Assembly: GCA_036244855.1 (NCBI GenBank)
Contig: BQKZ01001673.1
Span: 1 to 64,000 of the forward strand
Source of the DNA: Temnopleurus reevesii
Lineage: Eukaryota > Echinodermata > Echinoidea > Temnopleuroida > Temnopleuridae
Length of the DNA stretch: 64,000 nucleotides
Reading direction: 5' to 3'
Of this stretch, positions 1 through 10,700 are shown one piece after another. A model generated the notes under the pieces. The model made no database searches. It was not told the origin of the DNA and saw only the letters and a program-made list of their open reading frames with translations. The position numbers were made by a program, and so were the translations under genes. Numbering within the stretch: position 1 is the first letter of the stretch; the number at the start of each line of letters is the position of its first letter.

Positions 1-1238
1 TTTGTAGATTTGTTCTTTCATTTTCACCCTGATACTCCGGTAAAATAAACAAAGATGAACATATGGTTAATTCAAAGGCAAATATTCATAAATGAATATC
101 ATTTCCTTCCATTTACAATATCGTTGCAATTTGATCCTGATGTTATGTTTCAATGATTTCATCAAACGAGATGGAAGATCGAATTGTGACAGGATCACCG
201 ACCTTGCATTCCTATCCGCTAACATGTACAAACAAAAGATTGCTGTTTCCTCCAGCTAAAATGCTGTCTGGTTAGAAACAAATTACCGCGTTGTAACGGG
301 GTATAGTATGTGCGGGCGTGCTGAAAGTGTGGGGTAGGGGTTAGTTTTTAGACGGAAAAAGAAGGTCCCCAAAAGGATTTTTGTGAATTTACGAGGGTCA
401 AATTAAGTTCTTCTTAATACATGAAGATTAGTATTCATCCAGCATGTCCAGTAATCCAAGAATAAAATTGATATTATGAGTCTTCGATTGAAAAAGGTAG
501 AAAGGTTGAAATATAAACTTACACATTTTCCTTGGTCATAAGGTTTCACCAACAATTGTTGGCTTTTTTAGATGACTGACAAACAATTTTTAGAATAATT
601 TTATACTTCAAAATTCCTATCATTTCTCATGGAAGATTTATGAAATCATTTTCCTGAATCTGTTCTGATTTTGGCTGAAAACTCTTGATTTTAACACACG
701 GAGACAATACGAATGTTACGTGAATAATGTGAATAACAACGCAAAATTTTCGCATCAGGGCAACACTTTCTTCAATGCATCAATCTTTAATGATACGGCT
801 ATGCCAATTTTATAATATTATTTCATGTTCTGGAGTTGCTTTTACCGGGGTTTTGTCCCTATATGCAATCGTTTTGACGACGTTATCTAAAATCAATTCT
901 GATGGTAAGAATTGCTTTCAGAAGTAACAGGATATGATGAATTATAAACACGGAGAATGGATATATTAGAATTATTTATTTATTAGAATTATAAGCACAG
1001 GATGCAAAACAACAATAAGTGATATTATCATTTACCACTTCTAGTGAATAACTGTATATAACCTTACGTTAAAAAAAAACTATTTCAATAGTTTAAGGAT
1101 AGAGGGGTCTAAGAAGCAAATTACAGGAGTATGGAATTGAGATTGGTGCAGAGGGCTGCAGAAATTAGAACAGTCCACGTCCTGAATTCATCCTCTTATA
1201 TTCGCTTTGTCTCGAGAACCAACATAGTATTCTACGAG
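1..1238. other. AT-rich non-coding stretch
   Basis: I see no gene, repeat family or RNA here. The only visible structure is a short palindrome around CAACAATTGTTG near 550, which recurs near 17110 without shared flanks. All frames are short and broken. Confidence 0.6.
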
Positions 1239-1266
1239 ACGGGGGCGGGGAAGGGGGGGGGGGGGA
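1239..1266. repeat. G-rich tract
   Basis: A run of G blocks broken by C and AA, ending in a long pure G run. It is followed by a CCTCCT-rich stretch to about 1322. It could form a quadruplex, and length errors are likely in such a tract. Confidence 0.7.
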
Positions 1267-1498
1267 CTTATCCTACCCATCATCTCTCCTGTTGCTTCGC
1301 CGCCTCCTCATCCTCCTCCTCTTACCAAGATGTCAAACTGTGTGTCACCTTCTAATATCTCTGCGACCATTTTGTGACCATCTCAAAACAAAGCATGCAC
1401 ATCTCTCGTTTCATCTAGCTCGCCTGCCGCGGCTCGGCTCGTTGGTTAAGTGGCTTTACACGCCGGCTTTGGTTACACGTTGAGAGCCTTCCGCTTTA

Positions 1499-1679
1499 AA
1501 GGCCCGGGCACACCAAACACGGCACGGCACAACGGCACAGTTTTTACGCGATGTCTCCCCTGTGATTGGCCAATTGTTGAAGATCATCTGCGCGAAGGAG
1601 CGCGCTGGCCAATGACAACCAAGATACTGCGTATAAACCCTGCCGTTATGTCGTGCCGTTTTTGGTGTGCCCCGGCCTT
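1499..1679. mobile_element. M1 palindromic MITE, copy 1
   Basis: About 180 bp with terminal inverted repeats that start AAGGCCCGGGCACACCAAA and are mirrored by the end TTTGGTGTGCCCCGGCCTT. Both sides carry TTA/TTAA, consistent with a short target duplication. A second copy is at 49337-49514. The interior of both copies has two facing TTGGCCAAT-like blocks. There is no coding capacity, and the apparent reading frame at 1450-1878 only runs across it. Confidence 0.8.
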
Positions 1680-1889
1680 TAACCTCATTCGATATCGTTC
1701 TTCTTTTTGTTTCTATCTCGTCATTGCTAATCTAATCCAAGGAGATGCCTCGGTGGCCAACCCTAGCTTACGACTGATCGTACGGATACTGTCCACTGAC
1801 TGCATTATGGATCGTAAAATTGATACAGATACCAAAGTGATCGGTAATGTTTCTGTTAGAAAGAAATGTTCTCTGTAATGAGATGATAT

Positions 1890-2110
1890 CGTCAGCTTTT
1901 TTTGTTTCTTTTTTTTTTACAAACCGGCCTGTAACTACCGGGGGGGGGGGGGGGGCTGCTTAAACACGTATTAACCCCGATATAGTGTTAAATAAAATGG
2001 CAAACCACTTGGATTTATGTTGTTTTAATAGAATCTATTTCAATTAAATTGCTACGACTGGTTCGTGCAACCACCCCTCACTAGTAGGCCGGTTCGTAAA
2101 ATCGGTGACG
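1890..2110. mobile_element. M2 palindromic MITE, copy 1
   Basis: About 220 bp. The ends mirror each other as CGTCA-C/G-CGGTTTTACGAACCGGCC and its complement, and the whole element matches the copy at 43881-44083. An internal run of 16 G (1940-1955) replaces the 5 G seen in the other copy. There is no open frame of note. Confidence 0.8.
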
Positions 2111-2249
2111 AATCATGAATCGATCCAGATCCTTATGACTAGTGATCTTTAAAATTGACTGCTCCGATTTACTCGCAGTCTTTGTGACTAGCAGTGTTCA
2201 GTCGTTACATAATGATAAACCTACCACCTCCTACGTGGTAGGCCTATGG

Positions 2250-2302
2250 TCCTTACTACTACTACTACTACTACTACTACGACTATATGCTACTGCTACT
2301 AT
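2250..2302. repeat. (CTA)n trinucleotide repeat
   Basis: About nine near-perfect ACT/CTA units followed by degenerate ones (GCTACTGCTACTA). This is a simple repeat. Confidence 0.9.
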
Positions 2303-2489
2303 TTTTTTTTTGGATTTGTATAGCACTTTACCATGTCTAACTAAGACTTCTCAAAGCGCCTCTGATATTATTACCCGGTCACTGGATGGCAATTCAAGCC
2401 TAGCTCAAAGAAGCAATTAATAGGCACACACATAATTTGATAATGTTTTGTTGTCTCCTATCGGTACCCGTCCCCGTTCACATCTGCAA

Positions 2490-2643
2490 TAGGGACCTTT
2501 AGCAAAGAAGACGGGAGGGCCGATCACAACGTTGGCTCTAAGGTCCGTTCCAGAAGGGTGCACCAACACAACGCTACTTCTGGAATGGACCTTAGAGCTA
2601 ACGTTGTGATCGGCCCGCCCGTCTTCTTTGCTAAAGGTCCCTA
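2490..2643. mobile_element. Near-perfect 67-bp-arm hairpin element
   Basis: The left arm 2490-2556 and right arm 2577-2643 are inverted complements with 3 mismatches in 67, around a 20-bp loop. Arms begin TAGGGACCTTTAGCAAAG. This is the typical form of a foldback or MITE element. I found no second copy in the window. It directly abuts the truncated M3 element that follows. Confidence 0.8.
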
Positions 2644-2647
2644 CTGT

Positions 2648-2789
2648 CAGATATACGCACGACTGTACGAACAATTGGTGACAACTCCTCGCTCTCTATG
2701 GTAATCCATTGCGTTGATTCACAACAATGAAAGGGACACCAGTCGTTCGTAGAGTCCTGGGTAGATCTACGCACAGCTTTATGAAACAC
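2648..2789. mobile_element. M3 MITE, 5'-truncated copy
   Basis: Matches the complete M3 at 59624-59785. It keeps the interior (ACGCACGACTGTACGAAC) and the right terminus (ACGCACAGCTTTATGAAACAC). The left terminus (GTGTTTCATAAAGCTGTGCG) is missing exactly where the hairpin element at 2490-2643 ends, so that insertion probably removed it. Confidence 0.75.
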
Positions 2790-2801
2790 AATCATGCGTA
2801 G

Positions 2802-2921
2802 AGTCCAGCATAATGTGGATATTATCGCTGAAGGAACTTAACGCTATGGATGGGATTCGAACCGCCAACCCTCCGGTAGAAAACCAGGAGTCAGAACCAC
2901 TGCACCACGACGCTTCACTTT
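2802..2921 (-). mobile_element. tRNA-derived SINE, head and part of body
   Basis: On the minus strand the element starts GTGAAGCGTCGTGGTGCAGT, an A-box-like block, and has a B box GGTTCGAATCC, then GTTAAGTTCC and CAGC as in the full SINEs at 14332 and 51948. The tail is missing. These are polymerase III promoter elements of a retroposon, not a functional tRNA gene. Its first bases are duplicated at 3005 (see the tandem duplication). Confidence 0.8.
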
Positions 2922-3115
2922 AACTAGTAGATGACTAGTAGCGTAATTCAGAATGCAGTTTAAAGTCTGTGACATCAGCCATGAATCTACCTGTTAGTTT
3001 GAAAGCCAGGATTCAGAACCACTGCACCACGACGCTTCACTTTAACTAGTAGATGACTAGTAGCGTAATTCAGAATGCCTGTGACTGTGCTGTGACATCA
3101 GCCATAAATCTACAT
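2885..3115. repeat. Tandem duplication, two 120-bp units
   Basis: Unit 1 (2885-2995) and unit 2 (3005-3115) share the end of the SINE head, a TTTAACTAGTAGATGACTAG block, GCGTAATTCAGAATGC, and a TGTGACATCAGCCAT block. The divergence is a few per cent. The duplication therefore happened after the SINE inserted. Confidence 0.8.
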
Positions 3116-3650
3116 GTCCCGGAGCTCCACGAATGATTCTAATTTCGTCATTCCAATTAACTTGCGCGTTCTGTAATCCATAGCATAAGTCATCTCCTGT
3201 TGATCGTTTTAGTGCGTGAGCTACATGAGACATTATATGGATTAACGGATCATACTGAAGCAAAAAATAGCAATTACATGTCTCATGTTGCACATTACCC
3301 TTGTACTTTTGTAGTTTCCGATTGACATTCATCGTAGTGGTGAAATCACATACAATAATTCGACGTGCAATGTCTTCAGAATTATTAAATACCCATCGGA
3401 TTTGCAAATCTGGCTTGGGGCAAAAAAAAAAAGGTCTTGTAAAGGAATGTAACTGATAACTCTTGTTTTGATATCATAAATTTGTTTGTTGAAGTTGCTT
3501 GTGTGTGATATCATGGACTATGGTATGTCCATTTCTCAGTAGGGAGATGGGGGAGAAGGGGTGGGGGAAGGGGGGGGGGTAGCTAATGAATAAAAAGACG
3601 GCGGAAAGAATCACGAGTTTGTGGGGGCCCAAAATCGATCTGTTATGAGG
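3116..3650. other. Non-coding stretch with purine-rich block
   Basis: I see nothing recognisable up to about 3540. From 3540 to 3585 there is a GGGGGAGA-rich purine tract ending in a G run. Confidence 0.5.
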
Positions 3651-3654
3651 ATCT

Positions 3655-3655
3655 T

Positions 3656-3693
<38 letters not shown>

Positions 3694-4200
3694 GGTGAGT
3701 GTGTATGTGTGTGCGGATGTATGCGTACTTGAACGTTGATCCGTTTATATGTATTTCTGATTATATTACGTATGTACCTAGGAGAGCGACAATGTGTGTT
3801 TGTGTGTGTTGTGTGTTTGTGCGTATGAATTACAAAAAAGCCCAACAGAAAAGTAAGAAAGAGAAGGGCAGTGAGGTTTGCTAAGACTTTAAACACAACT
3901 AAGCATCTAAATGAAAGGAGAATTATGAGTAATAGTTCCTATATGTTAACATCTACGGTAGAAAGCTTAATCGAAAGGAAGAGGAAGAGGGGAATTGGTG
4001 TATGTATGCGTGTGTATGTGTGTGATGTGTGTGTGTGTGTGTGAGAGAGTATGTGTGTATGTTTGTATGTGTATATGTGTGTGTGTTGTATTTGCCAGTG
4101 TGTGCTGTCAGTATATGTGTGTAGTATGTTTGCATGGATATACGACTCTATTGAGAAATAAAGTTTGGTTGTGTGGTGAGTACTTGTGTGGGTGCTTGTT

Positions 4201-4268
<68 letters not shown>

Positions 4269-4270
4269 TT
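3655..4270. repeat. GT/TA microsatellite cluster
   Basis: Contains (GT)n near 3657-3715, degenerate GT near 3795-3825, GT-rich sequence at 4000-4100, a (TA)n block at 4205-4232, then (GT)n to 4267. The overlapping Cys/Val- and His/Thr-rich frames on both strands come from the repeat. A 17-bp motif near ATCTAC and GTAGAAAGCT occurs on both sides of the second half (about 3951 and 4399). Confidence 0.85.
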
Positions 4271-4379
4271 GTGTTTAAGAGTATGAAATGTGTATAGAAA
4301 ATGGTAGAGCAAAATAGATAAAACAAAGATTGAAAGAAAGATTGAGATGTAACAAAGGACAAATCTCTAAAAAAATTAA

Positions 4380-6085
4380 TAATAAGATAATGTGTCCATA
4401 TCTACCGTAGAAAGCTCTTCATTATAAGATAAATGAAGAGAGAAGGTAAAAGAGGAAGAGTGATAATTGAATCCAACAGAGGGTAGAAAAAAGAGAAACT
4501 ATTGAAAATGTTATAAAAGTATATATGGAGGTTCATCCCCAATGGAAAGACAGTCAGAAGAAAAAAATGACAGATACCTATTTCCAGAAAAAAAAAACAA
4601 GGAGGAAATGCATTATTTATTGGCAGATACTATATATGCTTCTATGGCAGAAAATTTAGAGAAAATGAAGAGAGGGGCAAGATTAGCGAAACGGTAATTA
4701 AAATAGCGCAAAATAGACCAGGAATAAGAGATAATGATAATTTGGAAACAGGTACTGGAAAAATGGCACCATATCCCCTAGAGCTATCTCACTGGTTTCC
4801 ATTCATAAGAATTTGAGGGTATAAGTCTTACAAATTGGCATCTACTCTCCTATTGTTTTTGCTACTTAAGCATGATCAATCTCTTTTCGAAACATAGTCT
4901 TTGAAATTGAATTGGTGGATTTCATTCCCTGACATTATGTTGAAAGAGATGCGATTAATGTGAGGCTACCCCGTAAAGAACCCCCAAAAGGGGTGGTCAC
5001 TGAATACGGTTATCACTGAAATAAAAGGGGTTGAAAACCTTTTTCAATGAAATAATTACGATGGGGCTCACCCTCACATTGGAGTTTATTAGAAACGTAT
5101 GTCCAGCGAGAATTCTGATTCTAATTCAATCGATATACCGTACATTATTTATTTGGGCCGCCTTGCGCAGGGAATGTGTGGCCGACGCTGAATTTGGATT
5201 TGCTTGTCGTACATTCATGTTAGGGCCGCAGGAAAGCGTCTACCTTGCATATCTATGCAGTCATATTCACGATAATGAGTTGTAGAATATATTCAATTTA
5301 GCTTCAGGTTAATGAACAGTTCTGTGTTTATAATCATTCGAGGGACATTGATTTTGTTTTGTTATTTTTTACAGTAGAGGTTCAAGCGTATAATCTCTAA
5401 ATGTCTTGGATTTCATATAGCCTAGATTGACAACTCACTTTTTATTTTTCCTTACTTCACTTATTCACATGAATGATATACGCAGATCTAAAAAGACTGT
5501 AATTTCTTTTTACGTTGGTCTTGTTTACATCAATCCTATATTAGTTATGACACAGTAATGGCAAAGCATACAACATAATTAGTTCTTGTTTCTACTGATC
5601 GGTATTAATCAACTTGAAGCCAATGACCTCTTATTGGAGGATCACGTGGATTAAGTTTTGCCTATTTAAAGGTGCGATCTGAAATGTATTGGGGAAAATT
5701 TCCAAGGAAGTGCACAAGGCTTTTTAATTGGGCAATCATTGTGTCTTAAGGTATGAAGAACACTCACAATTCGGCCTGAATGAAGTATACATTATTTGGA
5801 AAGTAAACAAATTGTAGGGTCATTGTACGGTTATTCTCGGTCACGTGATTTGGGACCGGAATTATGAAAAATCGCGAATTCGATATTCTATGATTTTCAT
5901 ATTAAAAGATGTTTCTTGCAAAAATAAGGATTCATGAAGTCATTCAAATAAGTGACCCATCCTTTAACCTCTCAACCTAGACTCATTGATCGTAAACATG
6001 TCTCCATCTATCTCGAGACTTTGGACAGTATTATCTAATCAACGTAGATAATTGTCAATATTTTTAACACAGACGTGGCCGAAAA
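4380..6085. other. Non-coding, A/purine-rich then mixed
   Basis: 4380-4760 is purine-rich, with many GAA and AAG blocks. The 84-codon frame at 5031-5285 has no motif I recognise and no splice context. I see nothing else. Confidence 0.5.
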
Positions 6086-6089
6086 GAGA

Positions 6090-6447
6090 CTACGCTCTCC
6101 CTTTAAAAATCACCTATAAATGAAAGCAGACGTTAGACTTGGACTGGATCTCTCCTCTAAGAAGCACCTGTAAAAGAAAGCAGACGTTAGACTTGGACTG
6201 GCACTCCTCTTTAAGAACCACCTGTCATTGAAAGAAGATGAAGACCGGAACTCCCCTTTAAAACACCTGTAAAGTAAAACAGACGTTAGACGTGGACTGG
6301 ATCTCCTGCTTGAAAAGCACTTGTAAAAGAAAGCAAAAATTTTAATGCGGACTTGATGTCTTGATCTTCATTTCTTTAAGAATCCCCTGTAAATGAAAGC
6401 AGACGCTAAAGGTAGACTGGATATCCCCTTTAAGAAGCACCTGTCGC
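6090..6447. repeat. Degenerate minisatellite, about 55-bp unit
   Basis: Six to seven diverged direct repeats. Each unit has a CTCCCCTTTAAGAAGCACCT block, then GTAAATGAAAGCAGACGTTA, then GACTTGGACTGGAT. Units 3, 5 and 6 are the most decayed, and the last is cut at about 6447. Frames across the array are interrupted. Confidence 0.85.
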
Positions 6448-7455
6448 GTTTTTAATGAAAACTTTTTGCCTCTTGAGTAGGAGAGTACTCGAGGACGAAA
6501 GCTTGACATTTTGTTGACATCCAGGAGAAAACAATCAATTACACACGGCGAGAAGCAAATCAAAATGAAGCAAACGATGTGAAGAGAGACTCTGCGAGCT
6601 AGTGCTTGATTTAGACGCAAGAATACATGACGCATTGTAGATGGGGTGTTGTTTCTTACGGTAGCATTGTGTTGAGGTGTAGTCGCACATTTGCGTCAAT
6701 TCACGCCTTTCGTTAACTTCGCTTTGCATTGTTTTTTTTTACCATGATGACCATCCTTTTTTTTCAAAGAGTCGCGTTTCGCTAATGATATCACATTCGT
6801 ATACCGTTGTTGAGACAAATGTGTTTAACGTCAGAAGTGCGTCACCGCTGCGTCTTTCAGCGCATTATGTGCGTTCAATACGTTCACGAATTTAGCTGTG
6901 TAATTGTATATAAATCATAATGCAATCTTGTAATGTTAGGTTTTTAGGCTGGGTACAAACTTGAACGAAAAGAACCATTTTTGTTTATACTGCTGGCAAG
7001 CTGACAAGCTTTAAAAAGACTATTAACCTTCTTAAACGAGTAGAGGTGCGATTGCACCCTTCTCCCTGGTTACGTGCTGGGTTTTAGACAAAATGTGGCA
7101 GTCGTGACCTCCAAAGAAAATTGAGCATTACGCCTGATCCAAGTGCACTTTTCATTGAATCCGTTTTCATTTATTCATTAAAAATAAATAATCGAATGAA
7201 TACAATCAGACAACAATCGATGCATACTCTAATATAAAAAAAAAACTTTTATGAAACACGATGTCACATTCATGCGTTTTTCATTGTTTCGATGAATTTT
7301 GAAATGTCATACTTGTTATGAGATTTGAAATTTAATCGTCATGTATTTGTATTCATAACAATGTGATTTTCAGGATTTAGCTCTTTGTTGACAGCAGCAT
7401 AATACATCACATTTTGTTGAATTAAATTTTCAATGTTATATTAACATGCGCGGAA
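6448..7455. other. Non-coding stretch
   Basis: No feature found. It contains T and A runs and, near 6770-6890, CGTTTCG and GCGTC motifs loosely like M8 sequence but too diverged to call. Confidence 0.45.
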
Positions 7456-7467
7456 AATGTGTGTGTA

Positions 7468-7486
7468 GGGAGGGGGGGGGGGTTCG
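7468..7486. repeat. Poly-G tract
   Basis: AGGG followed by a run of about ten G. Sequencing length is unreliable in such runs. Confidence 0.7.
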
Positions 7487-7708
7487 GGGCCCAAGCACTG
7501 CGCAGGAGATCGGGAGAACATTTTGAGCTTCCTAAGTTTTTATTTTTAATTTCCTATTAATCTTTTATTTCTGTTTTATGCTTGCCAACACTCAAAGGGA
7601 GATTTGAGAAGAGGCGCTAATTCGATATGGAGACCTTTTCTTGTTAGCTCTTCAGGGATGCAATTTTTCAAATGATTTCTCTTTTTTTTTTTGCTTGCCA
7701 GCTCCTTA

Positions 7709-7840
7709 TGCCCCGGTCACATAGGGCCCCGGAAGCAACACGGTTCAACACGGCTCTTTGTTCGCAGGCAGCTAACTGTGAACTAAACAAAGAGTCGTGT
7801 TGAATCGTGTTGCTTCCGGGGGCCCTATGTGACCGATGCA
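7709..7840. mobile_element. M4 palindromic MITE, copy 1
   Basis: The termini TGCCCCGGTCACATAGGGCC and their complement flank an interior with AACAAAGAGTCGTGTTGAA arms. TTA directly flanks both ends (7706-7708 and 7841-7843), a 3-bp target duplication as in PIF/Harbinger-type elements. Other copies are at 30488 and 32901. It does not encode a protein. Confidence 0.85.
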
Positions 7841-7842
7841 TT

Positions 7843-8205
7843 AGGTAAACGCAATATTGTAAAGGGGATGCTAAATTTGAGCAGACGATCATTTTTGCAC
7901 ACATATTGAAAAACAAAACTCTGAGCTATCTCATATATCGGAGACAAAGTCCATGCGTCAATAATGTGAACTATATCGTTTACATTATTTAACTTCCAAA
8001 TTTATAACATGTCGGGTAAAGTTTTGAGAGGTTATTCTGAGCAGTTAAGCAGTATGCAATTTTTTTCATCTCCAAACAAACTTTTCCACAGAGAAAAAGT
8101 GCAAAAACTTTTGGATTCAGTCTCATATATTGCGTCATCTTCACTTGATCGGGCAATCTATACAAGCAATTATTTTTTCTAGACCAAAATGAATAATTAT
8201 ATTCA
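7843..8205. other. Non-coding stretch
   Basis: Nothing recognised between the M4 copy and the SINE tail that follows. Confidence 0.5.
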
Positions 8206-8286
8206 AACTGCAATTGTAGAGCGCTTAAAGAATTCTTAGAGTTGATAAGCGCTTTATAAAAGCCGTTCATCATTATTATATATTTT
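8206..8286 (+). mobile_element. SINE 3' tail, type B
   Basis: Matches the tail at 37885-37960: CTGCAATT, TAGAGCGCTTA, GATAAGCGCTTTATAAA, CCGTTCATCATTATTA. The tRNA-like head and body are absent, so this is a 5'-truncated copy. Confidence 0.7.
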
Positions 8287-8479
8287 TAGCACGTATCGAT
8301 AGGGGCTTCATAAATATACAAATGAATGATTATAAACTTGATTTCACCTAAAAGGATTAACACAATGATGTTCGATTTTGTCATTAAATAACACAGTATG
8401 CTGGATTTCACATCATTAGTGCATGCAGGGCGGTGTGAATTCATATGCTACGAAGTAATTTTCTTTATTCTGTAGCGTA

Positions 8480-8741
8480 CACTGCAAAAACGCTAGTGTT
8501 AAATTTAACACCAACCAGAATCTATATATGACAACACCAGAGAAGTGTTAAAATAACACCAGTTTGGAATCCATTTGATATATTTCAATACCAACTGGTG
8601 TTGTTTGAGGCCTTGAACAACACCAGTCGGTGTTTAAATACATTGATTTGATTCCAAACTGGTGTCATTTTTACACTTTTCTGGTGTTGTACGATATAGA
8701 TTCCGGTTGGTGTTAAATTTAACACCAGAGTTTTTGCAGTG
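8480..8741. mobile_element. M5 palindromic MITE, copy 1
   Basis: 262 bp with termini CACTGCAAAAAC and GTTTTTGCAGTG flanked by TA on both sides. The interior is packed with GGTGTT and AACACC blocks that pair at several levels, including the local palindrome around GTTAAATTTAAC. Two further copies at 50525 and 51599 lie in a tandem duplication. Confidence 0.85.
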
Positions 8742-8849
8742 TATATACTTTGAAAATGTTGGAAACGTAATTCATGCAGTTCATAATAATGATACTGATA
8801 ACAATATTATTACGCTCTCTTCGATCATGTACAGCTTTGTAGTTTTTAA

Positions 8850-8992
8850 AGACTGCGTCGGTCCAGGAGCGTAAGCCGGACGTTAGTCCAACGTCTAATA
8901 CACATATTTGTGCGACATGGGGCGGTTTTTTTTTTAATTTTTAAAAGCTGGGACGATGCAGACTAAAAACACAAGGGTGTGACTTGGTCTTT
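8850..8992. mobile_element. M8 MITE, right half only
   Basis: Matches the right half of the full M8 copies: GTCCAACGTC, GTGCGAC, GCGG-T run, AAAGCTGGGACGATGCAG, CTAAAAACACAAGGGTGTGA and TGGTCTTTAA. A left-end fragment of a related element (GGCTCAATCACACC, GCGTTTATAGCC) follows head to tail at about 9000-9035. Confidence 0.65.
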
Positions 8993-9048
8993 AAGGTTAG
9001 TGGCTCAATCACACCTCTGCGTTTATAGCCAAAATCTGCCGATCTAAA

Positions 9049-9239
9049 AACACCATATAAACTATTTTCGACAAATTAAATCGAACGCAAATTCGTTGGT
9101 TCTTTGTAACGCTATTCAAATCGAAACCGGTTTGCAATTGTTGTGTCCACACAGTTGAATACACGACGTACGGTTTTATTTTCTGTGGCCCACTTAACTT
9201 TTCGGAAATAGCTAGTTTACATCGTGTTCAGGATAATTC
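9049..9239. mobile_element. M9 palindromic MITE, copy 1
   Basis: Termini of the form GAACACGATATAAA, then TTTTCCGAAAAGTTAAGTCG and AACGCA, with the mirror at the right. The interior shares GTTGTGTCCACACAGTTGAA and TACACG with the copies at 28728, 29595 and 43079. Confidence 0.75.
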
Positions 9240-9337
9240 TTTCAAATTTGAACGGATGAATACGCTTGTCTGACGTTCAAGGCTCTCGGTTGGTGCTCTA
9301 CGCTGTCACGCATAAGCGTTTTACGACTTTTATGAAT

Positions 9338-9440
9338 GGTTCCGGGTAATAATATGGTACATTGTCATGCTAGTATCAAGCGCAGTAGAGTGATTGCGCT
9401 ATACAAATAGATCTATTATTATCATTATTATTACTATTCC
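9338..9440 (+). mobile_element. SINE 3' tail, type A
   Basis: Contains AATAATATGGTAC, CTAGTATCAAGCGCAGTAGA, GTGATTGCGCTATACAAAT, and a degenerate (ATT)n run, matching the end of the full SINE at 61083. The head is missing. Confidence 0.75.
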
Positions 9441-9569
9441 GGTACATTTCGCTGTCGTGTACTAAATCGTTGCAAGTTAAAAAAAAGAGTTTACCCCTAA
9501 ATAATAATTTTTTTCATCAGAAGCAGAAAAAATAGGTGAGCAGAACAAAAAAGGTTTGAAGAAAATCGG

Positions 9570-9985
9570 ACCAGTAATATTAACAAAGTTATGCATTCTT
9601 AAAAAGTTGAAAAAATGAGCAAATCAGTGAAAATTTCCAGACATTTTGACCAATTTGATGCCATCATAGGTGCACAACTAACCAAAATTTCCTTTATATT
9701 TTATGGTGCAACATATTCATCCTTTCTACTGAAAGATACAAATTCTGTATGGATGTAAACATGCAAATACAATGAAATAGGGATCAACATATCTATCATG
9801 AAAATATCCTATGGTTATCATATTGAACAAATTATGTTCTTGGGGACAAAGTAACATTTTATAACTTTGATTTGAATACAATTGATGGTCAGTTGTGCAC
9901 CTACGACGTCATCAGATGCCAATTTGTCTAAATATCTGAACATTCATAACTATTATATTAAGGGTAGACCCTTCTTTTCAGTCAG
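9570..9985. mobile_element. M17 long inverted-repeat element
   Basis: Left and right arms of about 100 bp are imperfect complements. The best block is TAGGTGCACAAC near 9668 against GTTGTGCACCTA near 9893, with outer blocks CCAATTTGATGCC and GATGCCAATTTG. Arms are diverged, so this is old. I found no second copy in the window. Confidence 0.55.
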
Positions 9986-10479
9986 GTAAAAGAACAAAAT
10001 TTATATCAAAGTAATTGAGACATGCTCACGAAAACACGAAGAAAATAAGTAAAGCAAAAAAAAAATCAACATCATTCTGTCGTATGAAAAAAAAAATAGG
10101 TCGGGTAGCTCTATATTTTGGTTTTGTTAGTTGGTTGCCATGTTTCCAAACATAATGGTTCATAAGCATATCCAGTGTATTACAAAACATTAATAGAGCA
10201 TTGTGTAACATTTGTCATCGTCATGATTAGGAAAATTAGTACCTACAGCATTCAAATGATGTATCTCATACTGTGTGATTGGTGTTACTATTTGGATGAT
10301 AATAATGAATTTCATTCTGCAATTCATCTAAACTTGAGACCGTTTTAATTATCATTCCATCGACTTACAAAGCATACTTATTGCCGATTTAAGCATGTAA
10401 AGTCGATCCACGTGTCTGCTAATTTCACGGCATAAAGGATTCCATTGTGTTCATTTTAGACAACGCACGACCAAGAAAC
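9986..10479. other. Non-coding stretch
   Basis: Nothing recognised. There is a GAAAAAAAAAATAGG A-run near 10084 and otherwise AT-rich sequence. Confidence 0.45.
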
Positions 10480-10700
10480 TTAGATACCAATTAAAACCCG
10501 TCACCCCGCCAGCTAGCGCGCGTCTCACTAACTGTCATTTCCCCCCAGCATCGTTTTCAGTGGCGTACGCATTGCGATGGAGGGTGATAAAATAAACTAT
10601 CGCCTTTCTTCGAGCCAATCACAAAACGCGGTTGCCACGCATGCGCTCTGACTGCGATACTATTTCCCCGTTCTCTCTTCGTCTCTGAACGCTTCACGCG
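10480..10700 (+). promoter_or_regulatory. Promoter-like, CpG-bearing block
   Basis: A local GC- and CpG-rich block in an AT-rich setting. It has GCTAGCGCGCGTC near 10513, a CCAAT box in GAGCCAATCACAAAACG (10613 on), and ACGCATGCGCT (10638-10648), which resembles the NRF-1 site. Then comes the pyrimidine-rich CCCCGTTCTCTCTTCGTCTC at 10667-10686, where an initiator could lie. CCAAT to this point is about 60-70 bp, the usual spacing. Motif roles come from known metazoan promoters; activity here is inferred. Confidence 0.45.

Noticed and set aside
541..566. Shared palindrome CAACAATTGTTG at about 550 and 17110
   Set aside because: The similarity does not extend beyond about 15 bp, so chance or a very short motif is likely.
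1450..1878. 142-codon open frame
   Set aside because: It runs through the M1 palindrome. The remainder matches nothing I know, and no splice sites support it.
6090..6447. CRISPR-like array
   Set aside because: The units are degenerate direct repeats without constant repeat/variable spacer structure, in eukaryotic DNA.
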